Assembly (NCBI RefSeq): GCF_029318685.1
Contig: NZ_CP119677.1
Coordinates: 4,517,001 to 4,581,000, forward strand
Direction: 5' to 3'
Source of the DNA: Ruminiclostridium papyrosolvens DSM 2782
GTDB taxonomy: Bacteria > Bacillota > Clostridia > Acetivibrionales > DSM-1351
DNA length: 64,000 bases
Below are positions 7,843 through 17,336 of the stretch, one piece after another (position 1 is the stretch's first letter; every line of letters begins with the position of its first letter). The position numbers were made by a program, and so were the translations under genes. The notes under the pieces were generated by a model. The model was not told the origin of the DNA. It made no database searches and saw only the letters and a list, made by a program, of their open reading frames with translations.

Positions 7843-8517
7843 TTAATAACCCAGTTCCTCTCCAACTATTAATACCTTTATTCTGTCCTTTTGGTTCTGG
7901 TATGCACTGACAACATAATTGCAGCATATTCTGTTTTGACCGCCGCAGCCGCTTGTCATACAGGAATCTCCTGAATTCAGTCCCATACATTCTCCTTTTT
8001 CCCTGCAATAGGATGGATAATCAAGCCTTGTTGCATTTGCAGGAGCTGCCATGGTTTTTACCCTTTTAACTGCCTCATCAAGATTTCTTACTATTTTATT
8101 TATACCCACCACAATTATTACTGAATCCGGACCGTAACATATGGCAGCCACCCTATTGGAATTACCGTCTACATTGTATAGTTCCCCATTTTCCGTTATA
8201 GCATTCGAACTGCTCAAGTACACATCGGCAAAAAAGGATTTACGAAATATTTGTTTCATCTGTTCACGGGATAATCCATTTTCATATCTGTCAAGAAAAG
8301 TATATTTACCACAACGCAGCAAATCTATGATTCCTGCCTCAAACAGGCTCATAGAGCCACCCACAGCAACCGTATCCCCTTCTTTAAGCAATTCGGTTAC
8401 CTTTCCTGCAACATCTTTTACAGTTTCTACGTAATAAGGTTGCATGTTATTGGCTTTTAAATTTTCCATGGTTCTCTTAATTCTTTTGTCTACAATATCC
8501 CTTGCATTTTTATCCAT
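7843..8517 (-). CDS. LUD-domain (lactate utilization-like) protein
   Basis: A 224-residue protein resembling the LUD superfamily that includes LutB/LutC-type proteins: TVAVGGSMSLFEAGIIDLL (about 50-68), FFADVYLSSSNAITENGELYNVDGNSNRVAAICYGP (about 95-130) and IIVVGINKIVRN. A cysteine-rich tail (YCREKGECMG, DSCMTSGCGGQNRICC, about 165-200) could bind metal or an iron-sulfur cluster. These stand-alone forms are frequent in Clostridia and have no proven reaction; oxidation of lactate is not implied because LutA/LutB partners are absent. GGAGGT precedes the ATG. Confidence 0.8.
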   Translation of the reverse strand: MDKNARDIVDKRIKRTMENLKANNMQPYYVETVKDVAGKVTELLKEGDTVAVGGSMSLFEAGIIDLLRCGKYTFLDRYENGLSREQMKQIFRKSFFADVYLSSSNAITENGELYNVDGNSNRVAAICYGPDSVIIVVGINKIVRNLDEAVKRVKTMAAPANATRLDYPSYCREKGECMGLNSGDSCMTSGCGGQNRICCNYVVSAYQNQKDRIKVLIVGEELGY

Positions 8518-8560
8518 TTTTTATACCTCCATATTCCTATATAATATATTTATTGGTGCT

Positions 8561-8998
8561 TTAAGTTTCTGATTTTATGAGCATCAGGAGCGCTTTTTCG
8601 AACGCTTCATCATTTTCCTTTGACCTTTTTCTTATAGTTCCGGTTCTTCCCCCCGCCCTCCTGATTTTTTGTCCCAAATGTCTTTCAAATAACAATCTGT
8701 CGATATTGTTATCCGAGTATATCAAACCGTTCTGATTCAGAACTTTTGCGCCTTTACCCAATCCCATGGCAGCTACACCATAGTCTTGAGTAACTACAAT
8801 ATCATTCTTTTTGAGCATATTAATAAGTTTTATGTCAACACTGTCACGCGCCTTGTCTACGGTTATTACCGTGCTATATCCATCATTTAGTTGGTGACTG
8901 GTATCAATAATCATTATGACAGGAATACCATATTCCTTTGCAATCCTGATGATTATATTTTTTACCGGGCATGCATCTGCATCTACAAGTATTTGCAT
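8561..8998 (-). CDS. UPF0178 / YqxD (YaiI) family protein
   Basis: The protein of about 145 residues begins MQILVDADACPVKNII, the signature of the YaiI/YqxD (DUF188) family, a PIN-like fold. Other family blocks are TVDKARDSVDIKLINML, DIVVTQDYGVAAMGLGKGA and RAGGRTGTIRKRS. The biochemical role is unknown; the acidic DADACP and DSVD residues resemble a nuclease-type metal site. I use the ATG at 8998 because GGAAGG lies just upstream; an in-frame ATG at 9019 has no such site. It is the first gene of the leftward operon. Confidence 0.88.
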   Translation of the reverse strand: MQILVDADACPVKNIIIRIAKEYGIPVIMIIDTSHQLNDGYSTVITVDKARDSVDIKLINMLKKNDIVVTQDYGVAAMGLGKGAKVLNQNGLIYSDNNIDRLLFERHLGQKIRRAGGRTGTIRKRSKENDEAFEKALLMLIKSET

Positions 8999-9121
8999 AT
9001 AATTTCCTTCCGGATTCATTTTATTTATTATACTATACCAAGTAACTCATTTAAATCAACCTTCCTTAGTCTTTCCTCACTGAGACATTAAGTTAACGTT
9101 AAGTTTTACAGTGTGATAAAA

Positions 9122-9148
9122 TAAAAAAATCACATGGATTACCCATGC
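9122..9148 (-). terminator. Terminator of the LacI-type regulator gene
   Basis: Reading leftward, CATGG-GTAAT-CCATG (9133-9147) is followed by TGATTTTTTTA. It is a short but well-formed intrinsic terminator 20 bases past the regulator's stop codon. Confidence 0.7.
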
Positions 9149-9167
9149 AATTTTTAATTTTTGAGAA

Positions 9168-10172
9168 TTAAATTTTTTTAACTGAGTCTCTGTACACAAT
9201 CCTGCCCTTTATGGTGGACCTGCCTTGACTTTTGTTCTCTTTCTTTATCTTGTCAAGGATGGATTTCACAGCTGTTCCCGCCATTTCCTGTACATCCACC
9301 TCTACTGTGGTAATTTGCGGTTCAGAGATTGTAGCATATATATCGTTATCAAACCCCACTACGGAAAAATCCTCCGGCACACTATAGCCCATCTCCTTTA
9401 GCTTTATTATGAGGTTATATGCTATCCCGTCACAGTTACACACAAATGCCGTAGGCATATCTTCAGGGAACTTCAGCTCAATGTATTTTCCATCCTGGTC
9501 TCTGTCACATATCACATAATCTTCCCGCAATTTTATACCATGCTCCAGAAGAGATTTGCACATACCCAGAAATCTGTCCTGTATACTGCTGGTGGCATAT
9601 ATATCTCCCACAAATGCTATACTAACATGTCCGTTTTTTATGAGGTAATTTGTTAATTCATAAGCTCCTGAATAATTGTCAACTGTTATAGAATCAACAT
9701 TTGTACTTTCATCATAAAAATCCAGAAATACAGCGGGTATTTCAATATTCTGCAAAGCCTTTATGTAGGCTTTATTCACCTGTCCCAGAACAATAAGTCC
9801 GTCAACCTTTTTGTCATAATAAAACTTAGGCAGTACAACATTGTGCTCATCCACGGAGTTTAATACCTGAAGGATTGCGCAATACTGGTACCTCTCCATT
9901 ATCTGGGATAGGTGTCTGAATACACTGAAATAATATGACTTTTCATCCCCCAAAAAATGTTCGGGAATGATTACTCCTATATTGTATGACAAACCATCTC
10001 TCATGGATTTTGCCATCATATTATACCTGTACCCCATTTTATCTGCTAAATCTTTTATCTTTTTCTTTAATTCTTCACTGACACCGTCTTTATCATTCAA
10101 TGCTTTAGAAACTGTGACAATGCTGACATTTAACTCTCTGGCGATATTCTTCATGGATATACTGCTTTTCAT
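9168..10172 (-). CDS. LacI/GalR family transcriptional regulator
   Basis: A sugar-type repressor of about 334 residues. The N terminus has the LacI helix-turn-helix and hinge (SMKNIARELNVSIVTVSKALNDKDGVS), followed by a periplasmic-binding-protein-like ligand domain with YNIGVIIPEHF, DGLIVLGQ, TVDNYSGAYELTNYLI, HVSIAFVGD and FSVVGFDND. I start at the ATG at 10172 because GAGAGGTGAG lies five bases before it; a frame extension to 10205 adds 11 residues without support. It stands alone, with no sugar operon next to it, so its ligand and targets are unknown. Confidence 0.9.
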   Translation of the reverse strand: MKSSISMKNIARELNVSIVTVSKALNDKDGVSEELKKKIKDLADKMGYRYNMMAKSMRDGLSYNIGVIIPEHFLGDEKSYYFSVFRHLSQIMERYQYCAILQVLNSVDEHNVVLPKFYYDKKVDGLIVLGQVNKAYIKALQNIEIPAVFLDFYDESTNVDSITVDNYSGAYELTNYLIKNGHVSIAFVGDIYATSSIQDRFLGMCKSLLEHGIKLREDYVICDRDQDGKYIELKFPEDMPTAFVCNCDGIAYNLIIKLKEMGYSVPEDFSVVGFDNDIYATISEPQITTVEVDVQEMAGTAVKSILDKIKKENKSQGRSTIKGRIVYRDSVKKI

Positions 10173-10348
10173 AGTCTCACCTCTCATAAAAACTGTCAGT
10201 ACCATTTTTCTTTAGTGGTTGATTATTATTTTACTATAATTTAACGAGTTTTGTCATCTTTGGCTCAACGCTAACCTAATTAAAAGCATATATATATTTA
10301 CATTTTCTGTCAAGAATTAGAGCACCTTCGTTTCTGGTTGCAGCAGGG

Positions 10349-11443
10349 CTAAACATAGTTTGTTAATATATTATGTAAATTAGATTCCAATTGAATTATA
10401 TCCATAACCATTGCAGCCGTTTTGCTATTAAGGTTATTAGCTTTTGACTGAAGTATTCTATTCATATGCTTTTCTAAAACGGTCCATCTTGAAATGGATT
10501 CTCTCAGTGTACCCAAAAGTTCCTGAGCTTTCACGGAAGTATTGCCGTTTGTACGGTTTAGGTACTCAAGGAGGATTTTTCTGGCGCCGTACAGCATCCA
10601 GAAATCGAAGGTGAGCCTGTCCCTTTGCTCCCAGCCCACTGTCTGAAAATAGTTTTTGAGATTGTACTTCTCATCACACAATTGAATGTATTTATGTAAA
10701 GCATCTATTCCATAATAGATTGTGTATCCGTACAAATTGTTATTGCCTCCTTTGAAATAATTATCTGCCATTGTTTTTAGAAAACCTGTAATTTCATCTT
10801 TTATTATACTTAACTTGCACAACTCGGTTTCATTGATTTCCAGAGTATAACATCTTAAGAAATGGCTGCATGCCTCAGCAAGTTCGCTTATGGGAGCAAC
10901 ACCAATCTGGCTGTTTAAATCGTATGTAACATAATTATTTTTGTTTACTGAAAAATGGGCTTTCTCTGCAAAGTATATCTTGTCATCCTCGTAGTGTAGT
11001 AAAATGTTAACATGATTTTGAGGTCCCTGAAAATAAGTACTTAAATCAAAGTCAGCATCATATTTGTGATAGAATTTCATCTTTTCAAATACTGTTTGCA
11101 CTATTACCATATGGCCTTTATCAAGAAGTGATTTAAGAAAGTCTATGGAGTCCTTTTCCTGAATTTTAACATACTCATTGAGCTTTATATATTTATTCCA
11201 AAGGGGTATCAAATTTTTACTCTCATTATTTATACGTAAGGTATTATCTGTTTTACTAAGCCATAAGGCAGGATTTATATCTCTTATAAAAAGAGATGTA
11301 ATTAAGCTTTTATCTATGCTGACACTGTTCTTTAATATGTTATAAATTGAAGATTCCATGCAGTTGAGCTGTAGTGAAACAAAATCATCTTTTCCGTCAC
11401 TGCACTTAAAGAAGTTAAGAGCTTTTAAATCATATTTATTCAT
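10349..11443 (-). CDS. BtrH-like N-terminal domain protein
   Basis: A 364-residue soluble protein. The opening (FVSLQLNCMESSIYNIL, about residues 21-37) places a conserved-type cysteine followed by glutamate at the start of a helix. Later segments (LDKGHMVIVQTVFE, QNHVNILLHYEDDKIYFAEKAHF) resemble the papain/C39-like N-terminal domain of BtrH, the acyltransferase of butirosin biosynthesis, and related proteins of natural-product clusters. The C-terminal half is helical. I cannot assign a substrate. It is not adjacent to the polyketide genes (15 kb away) and has its own promoter. GAGGTGG precedes the ATG. Confidence 0.5.
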   Translation of the reverse strand: MNKYDLKALNFFKCSDGKDDFVSLQLNCMESSIYNILKNSVSIDKSLITSLFIRDINPALWLSKTDNTLRINNESKNLIPLWNKYIKLNEYVKIQEKDSIDFLKSLLDKGHMVIVQTVFEKMKFYHKYDADFDLSTYFQGPQNHVNILLHYEDDKIYFAEKAHFSVNKNNYVTYDLNSQIGVAPISELAEACSHFLRCYTLEINETELCKLSIIKDEITGFLKTMADNYFKGGNNNLYGYTIYYGIDALHKYIQLCDEKYNLKNYFQTVGWEQRDRLTFDFWMLYGARKILLEYLNRTNGNTSVKAQELLGTLRESISRWTVLEKHMNRILQSKANNLNSKTAAMVMDIIQLESNLHNILTNYV

Positions 11444-11512
11444 ATTTCCACCTCATCAAATCTGAGATTGCACAAGCCTTGGTAACAATATAAATATATG
11501 TTATTTATTGCC

Positions 11513-11541
11513 ATAATAAAACTTTTTATTTAGCTTGTCAA
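11513..11541 (-). promoter_or_regulatory. Promoter of the BtrH-like gene
   Basis: TTGACA (11536-11541) and TATTAT (11513-11518) with a 17-bp spacer, about 70 bases upstream of the leftward gene at 11443. The -35 is perfect and the -10 has one mismatch. Confidence 0.6.
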
Positions 11542-11689
11542 TGGATATATGTAGTTTTTTGTATTAATATGTAGCATTTTGCAGGTTAGGGTACAGGCTT
11601 CCAAATAAGGATTAATGCGTCAGTCATTGACATATAATCCTACAGTGAGCTATATTATATTTGAAAACGAATTAACAGGAGCAGATATT

Positions 11690-12100
11690 ATGGATAAAAA
11701 TGTTCTGAAATCCTCAGATTTAAAAAACACTAAGCGACGTATGGCCATACTTGAGGTGCTGGAAAATTCATCGATACCATTAACGGCGGAAGAGATATAC
11801 TCTCATGTTATTAAGACTGTCCATTTAAGCCTGTCCACAGCGTACAGGACCTTGGGAACTCTTTCTGAAAAGGGAATTCTTTTAAAGAATCTTTGTCAGG
11901 ACGGTAAAACATATTATCAGATAAACAGCCATCAGCACAAGCATCAACTGGTATGCACCTTGTGTAATCAAACCGTACCAATTGATGATTGTCCCTTATC
12001 AATTATTGAAAAAAACCTCATTAAGCAAACAGGGTTTACTATAACAGGACACAGTCTGGAATTTTCCGGTATATGCCCTAAATGTGCCAAACATAATTAG
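11690..12100 (+). CDS. Fur family metal- or peroxide-responsive regulator
   Basis: A repressor of about 136 residues of the Fur/PerR/Zur family. The winged-helix domain is seen in NTKRRMAILEVLENSSIPLTAEEIY and LSLSTAYRTLGTLSEKGIL; the dimerisation part carries HQHKHQLVC and two CxxC pairs (CTLC, CPKC) that would hold structural zinc. Which metal or signal it senses cannot be told. I place the start at the ATG at 11690, with AGGAG eight bases upstream; the in-frame ATG at 11615 would add an unsupported 25 residues. It converges on the GNAT gene, whose stop lies 9 bases away. Confidence 0.88.
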   Translation: MDKNVLKSSDLKNTKRRMAILEVLENSSIPLTAEEIYSHVIKTVHLSLSTAYRTLGTLSEKGILLKNLCQDGKTYYQINSHQHKHQLVCTLCNQTVPIDDCPLSIIEKNLIKQTGFTITGHSLEFSGICPKCAKHN

Positions 12101-12109
12101 CATGATGAT

Positions 12110-12667
12110 TTATTGGTTAGCTGCCTTCCATTCTTCCAAAAGGATACCGTAGTTTTTTTCGTCATCCCAATTTCCGTATTTGAACCTTACCTTGCGAAAC
12201 TCACCTTCAAGGGTCATACCGGCCTTTTTCATGATTCCTTCTGATTTAAGGTTGTTTGAATTGCATCTGGCAGATATCTTGTGCAGTCCAAGCCTTGTAA
12301 AGCCAAATTCTATTAATGCTTTTGCTAGTTCTGTTGCAAAACCTTTTCCCCAATATTCAGGCAGCAAGAAATATCCTATCTCTCCGCAGCCCCCTGAATT
12401 ATTCCTGCTATGTATAACTATGTCTGCAAAACCTACAAATTCATTTCCCTCTTTGGAAAAAACCGCAAAGGCATATGAGCCGTCTTTGTTAACCTCATCT
12501 CCCGTGTTTATGAATCCTTCAAATAAAGTATTTGCACTTTCTTCATTACTTACTTTATCTATCCACGCATACCTCATAACCGTTTCATTTGAAAATACAG
12601 AATAAAATAGTTGAAAATCTTCATGTTTAAAGAATCTGAAACTAAGACGTTCGCTTGATATTTTCAT
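12110..12667 (-). CDS. RimJ/RimL-type GNAT acetyltransferase
   Basis: A 185-residue GNAT protein of the ribosomal-protein-acetyltransferase-like branch. Visible are SERLSFRFFKHEDFQLFYSV at the N terminus, the acetyl-CoA loop region EIGYFLLPEYWGKGFATELA (about 97-116), and NLKSEGIMKKAGMTLEGEFR near the end. Members acetylate N-termini, small amines or antibiotics; the acceptor is unknown here. The gene is monocistronic and converges on the Fur-type gene. Confidence 0.85.
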   Translation of the reverse strand: MKISSERLSFRFFKHEDFQLFYSVFSNETVMRYAWIDKVSNEESANTLFEGFINTGDEVNKDGSYAFAVFSKEGNEFVGFADIVIHSRNNSGGCGEIGYFLLPEYWGKGFATELAKALIEFGFTRLGLHKISARCNSNNLKSEGIMKKAGMTLEGEFRKVRFKYGNWDDEKNYGILLEEWKAANQ

Positions 12668-12943
12668 CTTATCCTCCCAAAGTTGTATACTTGACTAATA
12701 TATTTTATCTATTAATTATATATTCATTTTGCTTAATAGTAACGCTAATGTTAGTAAATAATTTTTTAAGCTGGTTGGTAGGGGTTGAAAATTTTAATGC
12801 CATTTTTCATTATTGCACAACCAATGAGTATTTATTTCTATATTATTACAATTTATTACATATATGTTAGAATAATAATAAATTATATATTTAATAATCT
12901 TATATTACTAATATATAACAAAATTTTAAAAGGAGGAGTTTTT

Positions 12944-14959
12944 TTGAAAAAACTAGTTTTTGCCATATCTGTTTTTTTAATCTGCGCAGTATCAAGTACC
13001 TGTTTCGCAATCCAGTCCAGTTCTTCAGTGGCACCAGAGCCAATTCAGGCATTGGATTCCTTAAGTAATCAAATTGAAACTCTACCATCATCGGCTTTTA
13101 AAAACCCGAAAACGTCAGATACTCAGAAACAAGCACTATTGAAACAAATTAAGGATACATACAGTCTTGTCCAAAAAGCTAATTTTAAAAGTGCAGTTAA
13201 TAAGCTTAATAAGGATATCAAGAAAAAAATAACGGTATTGATTGTTCCATCCAAACAGCCAAAGCTTATTGAAGGTATGAATACCTGCGTAGTTTCAATA
13301 AAAAATGCTTCAAAGACCATAATAACAACAGAATACGGTAAAATTGCAGGTGTGGATGCCGGATTCGGCAGTTGGAAATGGACAGGCATACCTTACGCAA
13401 AACCTCCGGTAGGAGAGCTTAGATGGAAAGCACCCGTAAATCCGGAAGCCTGGCAAGGAGTACGGTTATCCACTGAAGATTTTACCCGCTGTACTCAGCC
13501 TGTAGCAAATAAACAGTGGCTTCCGCAGAATAAGCTTATGGGTTCTGAGGACTGCCTTTACCTTAATATATTCCGACCAAAAACGTTTAAAGAAAAGCTT
13601 CCTGTTTACTTCTGGATTCACGGCGGAGGCAATGTCATGGGAGGAGCAGATGACTACGATCTATCAAACTTTGCAAATATAACTAATATGGTAGTTGTAG
13701 TTATTCAGTATAGACTCGGACCTTTCGGCTGGTTCTACAATACTGCACTGAATCCTGACGGAACAGCAGAGGATAAATCAGGCAATTATGCAAATCTGGA
13801 TATGATTCAGGCTCTAAAATGGGTTAAAAATAATATTGACAGTTTCGGAGGAGATCATAATAACGTTACCATAGCAGGCGAATCGGCTGGCGGTTTTCAA
13901 GTAATGAATCTCATGATTTCACCCCTTGCAAAAGGACTTTTCCATAAAGCTATAAGTCAAAGCGCCGCCGGATCTAATGCACCTGTTCAATCGGCATCAG
14001 CTCTATCAGCCTCAGCTGTTGAAAAACTTCTTGTTATGGATGGAACCTGCAAAGATTTAGACCAAGCAGCTACATACAGCAAAACAATGACTAATACTCA
14101 AATAGAAAAATATCTCAGAAGCAAATCAGCAGAAGACATCGCAAAATCTGTGATGAACGAGAGCGGCGGAATCACCTCTATAACCTCAATCGCAGATGGT
14201 CTAGTACTTTCAGGCCCTCTAAGCAAGGCTTTTGAGTCTGGAAACTATAATCATGTCCCGGTAATAATAGGTTGTAACAGCGATGAAATGAAGCCTTTCT
14301 TCCCATTTACTTTTGGGTCTGCTTCCACAACGACTGGCCACAAATGGGCTGACATATACAATGTTCTTGGATTAGAACAGCCCTCTATGTCACTTGATGA
14401 TGTGATGCCGGCAAACAGCACCGATATACAGCTCTTTGATACAGTTACAAATTATTCATCCTCATACTGGAAATCTGCTTTAGACGGATATACACGACTC
14501 CTTAAAAAGCATCAGGATGATGTGTACAGCTATTGGTTTAAATGGGGCAGTGAGAACTCCGCACCCTCTCCCTTCAATTACCTGTTCGGTGCAGGACACA
14601 GCTTTGACATGGACTTCTTTTTCGGACCAAATAGCAAATCTTTAGCCGGAAGTGCTTATATTGATGCTAATAAAAACGGCAGAGAAGCTCTTCAAAATGC
14701 TATGTCCTCCTATTTAAAGTCTTTTTCGTTATCAGGCAATCCCAATACAAATAACAGCAGCTTACCTATATGGAAAAAGTGGTCCAATAGTGATAATACG
14801 TCCAAGAGCATAATCCTTACTGCAGATTATAACAAAGCCAAGATTAGTATGAGTAACACTGAATATTCAAGAGAAGAAATTGAACTAGAAGTAAACAAAC
14901 TTCCGTCACCAGCAAAAGAGATGACATATGCTCTTATGTGGTATTTATATCAATGGTAA
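12944..14959 (+). CDS. Secreted type-B carboxylesterase
   Basis: A carboxylesterase/lipase of about 671 residues with an alpha/beta-hydrolase fold. I start it at the TTG at 12944 because AGGAGGAG lies five bases upstream and the protein then begins with a clean signal peptide (MKKLVFAISVFLICAVSSTCFA); the in-frame ATG at 12785 would put unrelated residues ahead of it. After about 100 residues of linker come the family blocks: YAKPPVGELRWKAP, SEDCLYLNIF, the oxyanion loop IHGGGNVMGG, the nucleophile in IAGESAGG, the acid residue in GCNSDEMKPF and His in GAGHSFDMDF. The likely substrate is an ester outside the cell, for example acylated plant polymers; this is inference. It ends at a strong terminator. 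Confidence 0.9.
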   Translation: MKKLVFAISVFLICAVSSTCFAIQSSSSVAPEPIQALDSLSNQIETLPSSAFKNPKTSDTQKQALLKQIKDTYSLVQKANFKSAVNKLNKDIKKKITVLIVPSKQPKLIEGMNTCVVSIKNASKTIITTEYGKIAGVDAGFGSWKWTGIPYAKPPVGELRWKAPVNPEAWQGVRLSTEDFTRCTQPVANKQWLPQNKLMGSEDCLYLNIFRPKTFKEKLPVYFWIHGGGNVMGGADDYDLSNFANITNMVVVVIQYRLGPFGWFYNTALNPDGTAEDKSGNYANLDMIQALKWVKNNIDSFGGDHNNVTIAGESAGGFQVMNLMISPLAKGLFHKAISQSAAGSNAPVQSASALSASAVEKLLVMDGTCKDLDQAATYSKTMTNTQIEKYLRSKSAEDIAKSVMNESGGITSITSIADGLVLSGPLSKAFESGNYNHVPVIIGCNSDEMKPFFPFTFGSASTTTGHKWADIYNVLGLEQPSMSLDDVMPANSTDIQLFDTVTNYSSSYWKSALDGYTRLLKKHQDDVYSYWFKWGSENSAPSPFNYLFGAGHSFDMDFFFGPNSKSLAGSAYIDANKNGREALQNAMSSYLKSFSLSGNPNTNNSSLPIWKKWSNSDNTSKSIILTADYNKAKISMSNTEYSREEIELEVNKLPSPAKEMTYALMWYLYQW

Positions 14960-14978
14960 TAAGTGTTTAATTACAAAT

Positions 14979-15017
14979 ATAGTGTGATTGCCGTATTTAA
15001 TCTGGCAATCACACTAT
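14979..15017. terminator. Bidirectional terminator between esterase and ABC operon
   Basis: A perfect 14-bp stem (ATAGTGTGATTGCC with GGCAATCACACTAT, 14979-14992 and 15004-15017) stands between the rightward esterase gene and the leftward ABC operon. The right arm overlaps the last codon and stop of the ATPase gene. Confidence 0.8.
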
Positions 15018-15673
15018 ACTTTCGCATCTTTTCGAATTACCTCAAGTATACCATTGTCCATTTCACATACTGTATCGCACAAAATATCTATATCTTCAGC
15101 GCTATGGCTTGATAGGATAATAGTTTTGCCTTCATTCCGCAGATTAATTAAAAGTTCACGTATCTCGCTAATACCATGCTTATCTATGCCATTCATAGGC
15201 TCATCTAACAAAAGTATTGACTGGTTTTCCATTATTGCTTGTGCAATTCCCAGTCTTTGCCTCATACCCAAGGAGTATTTTCCCACCCATTTTTTATTCT
15301 CCGGGTCAAGTCCAACACGTTTGATAGCATTTTTAATTTCTTCCTTTGAAATACTACTATTAATTGATGCTAAAAACAATAAATTTTTGTAAGCACTATA
15401 GTTTGGCAAAAAACCCGGAGCTTCTATTATAATACCTACATCCTTTGGTACATCAGTATCTACTCCAATCAGCTTACCATTTACTATGATTTCTCCTGAA
15501 GTTACTGGAACAAAACCGCAAATACATTTTAAAAGCATGGTCTTGCCTGACCCATTGCGTCCTATTAAACCATGTATTTTATTTTTCTCAAAAGTAACGG
15601 ACACATTTTTTAACACTGTATTTTCTTTAAATGATTTGCTTACATTATTGATTATAATAATATCCTTATTCAT
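15014..15673 (-). CDS. ABC transporter ATP-binding protein
   Basis: A 219-residue ATPase with a Walker A (GLIGRNGSGKTMLL), a signature motif in the form YSLGMRQRLGIAQAI and a Walker B (ILLLDEPMNGIDKHG), followed by the H-loop SSHSAED. It belongs to the BcrA/CcmA-like group that energises ABC-2 type membrane pairs. The two membrane proteins immediately upstream in the operon are its likely partners. Such systems export lipophilic peptides or give resistance to them; the substrate is not known. Confidence 0.92.
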   Translation of the reverse strand: MNKDIIIINNVSKSFKENTVLKNVSVTFEKNKIHGLIGRNGSGKTMLLKCICGFVPVTSGEIIVNGKLIGVDTDVPKDVGIIIEAPGFLPNYSAYKNLLFLASINSSISKEEIKNAIKRVGLDPENKKWVGKYSLGMRQRLGIAQAIMENQSILLLDEPMNGIDKHGISEIRELLINLRNEGKTIILSSHSAEDIDILCDTVCEMDNGILEVIRKDAKV

Positions 15674-15694
15674 AAAATAACTCTCCTATTTTAA

Positions 15695-16549
15695 TTATAC
15701 CGGAGGTAATATTTTTACCGACCTTTTCCGGGCAGAGAAAACTGCTATAAATCCTGATAAAACTATTCCTACAGAGAAGAAGGAAAATGCATATATATCT
15801 GTTGGACGGGTTGATAATCCGCTAGTATCAAGAATAGATAAACGTGCCAATGATAAAATTGAAAAATGATATGTGTAAAAGGGCAGTGCATTTTGGATTA
15901 CCATATCTAAACAAACCATCACAGAGGCTACAATAGCTCCAATGGCTCTATTAAAGTTGATATTAAAAATAAATATAATAAGTCCCAATAAAGTCCCGGC
16001 ACACCACTCTAGTATCAAACTTAGAAAAAAAGCATGAACAGGCGTGTATATTGATTGTATTTCATAATTTATAGGCAAAGTTATATTAAATACTTGTCCT
16101 GCATTTGTCTGTGCGAGAGTCCCTAAGACCTTCCCCCACTCATTACTAAGGAACATATTCGGCGATATAATGATACAACTGACCACTGCTAAGAATGAAA
16201 AGTAAATAGCTGTACTTACCATGATATATAATACCTGTCCAAGTCCCCATCGGGTTCTGCCACTGCGAATAATAGAATATGGCTGTGTTACATCCATAAA
16301 TGGAGCATCGCAGAAAAGAAATACGATTCCAAACATCATTATCATTTGTGTAAAAACAGAATCAGCGAAAAACGGAAATACCCAAGGGGTAACTCTGTAC
16401 CCTGTACTATTTGAAAAATTAATTATAGGTTTAAGATAATTAATTAAAAATATAATAAGCAATATAAATAATATTATGATACGTGGGTTTGACGGCCATT
16501 TCCGAAGATTATTTACAGCTGTTGAAAGAACCCTTCTCATTTTATCCAT
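15695..16549 (-). CDS. ABC-2 type membrane protein
   Basis: A 284-residue polytopic protein with about six hydrophobic segments, the first at about residues 25-41 (IILFILLIIFLINYL). Its cytoplasmic loop (DVTQPYSIIRSGRTRWGLGQVLYI) resembles the coupling region of ABC-2 permeases. Its start overlaps the end of the next upstream gene by 8 bases, and the ATPase gene follows after 21 bases, so the three are translated from one message. No periplasmic binding domain is visible. Confidence 0.72.
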   Translation of the reverse strand: MDKMRRVLSTAVNNLRKWPSNPRIIILFILLIIFLINYLKPIINFSNSTGYRVTPWVFPFFADSVFTQMIMMFGIVFLFCDAPFMDVTQPYSIIRSGRTRWGLGQVLYIMVSTAIYFSFLAVVSCIIISPNMFLSNEWGKVLGTLAQTNAGQVFNITLPINYEIQSIYTPVHAFFLSLILEWCAGTLLGLIIFIFNINFNRAIGAIVASVMVCLDMVIQNALPFYTYHFSILSLARLSILDTSGLSTRPTDIYAFSFFSVGIVLSGFIAVFSARKRSVKILPPV

Positions 16550-17318
16550 TTTCTAACCTACCTTTTACTTTTCTTGAAAACAAAAATCCTATTACAATAA
16601 TTAGTGAAAGATGTAGTAGTATAATATATCCAAGACTGGTTGCAGTTCCTCCAATTATACACCGTCCCTGACTAATTCTGTTTAACCTAAGCCATACAGG
16701 AAATTTACCAGTGAAAAGGTTTAGAACATAGTACGTTATAAAAGGCGTAAATAGTGCAATATATTTATTGGGTAAGTATGTTGATGCATAAAGCCCAACC
16801 GTAGACCATAAAGCGGCCGTTAAGAATCCCAAAATACAATAAACTCCAAAGTATAAAAAATATCTTTCATTTATAAGCAATTCTCCGCCCAGTGCTTTTG
16901 TATAATTATCTATATCAGAATTAATGGATATTACCGGAAAACTAACTTTGAGTGATGCTACAAATACTAACATTCCAAAGATATACGCACTTCCTGCGGA
17001 TATCATACAAGCTGTAATTTTCGAAATAGTATATCGTTTAATTCCTGTCCGAATAATAAATGGCTTTATGTATTGATTATTCCAATCACTGCAAAAGCAT
17101 GTTGTATACGGGAGAATAGATACTAGTATAAATATTATGTCAAAAGTACCTGCCTCTTTAGCATATCTAAACAAGTATAATATGTCAGGTGCAAACTTCA
17201 GCTCACTCCAAGCACCCATATAGTAAACCACACAAACACCCACAATTGCCAAAATAAACTCAATTGAAATAACTGAGCGTACCAAATCATTTTTTATAGT
17301 TTTGAAAAAAGATTTCAT
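16542..17318 (-). CDS. ABC-2 type membrane protein
   Basis: A 258-residue polytopic membrane protein with about six hydrophobic segments and a cytoplasmic loop (WNNQYIKPFIIRTGIKRYTISKI) similar in placement to that of its neighbour. The two probably form a heterodimeric ABC-2 channel with the ATPase at 15014. It begins 18 bases after the lipoprotein gene. No specific family name can be justified from sequence alone. Confidence 0.7.
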   Translation of the reverse strand: MKSFFKTIKNDLVRSVISIEFILAIVGVCVVYYMGAWSELKFAPDILYLFRYAKEAGTFDIIFILVSILPYTTCFCSDWNNQYIKPFIIRTGIKRYTISKITACMISAGSAYIFGMLVFVASLKVSFPVISINSDIDNYTKALGGELLINERYFLYFGVYCILGFLTAALWSTVGLYASTYLPNKYIALFTPFITYYVLNLFTGKFPVWLRLNRISQGRCIIGGTATSLGYIILLHLSLIIVIGFLFSRKVKGRLENG

Positions 17319-17336
17319 ATTGACACCTCTTATGTA

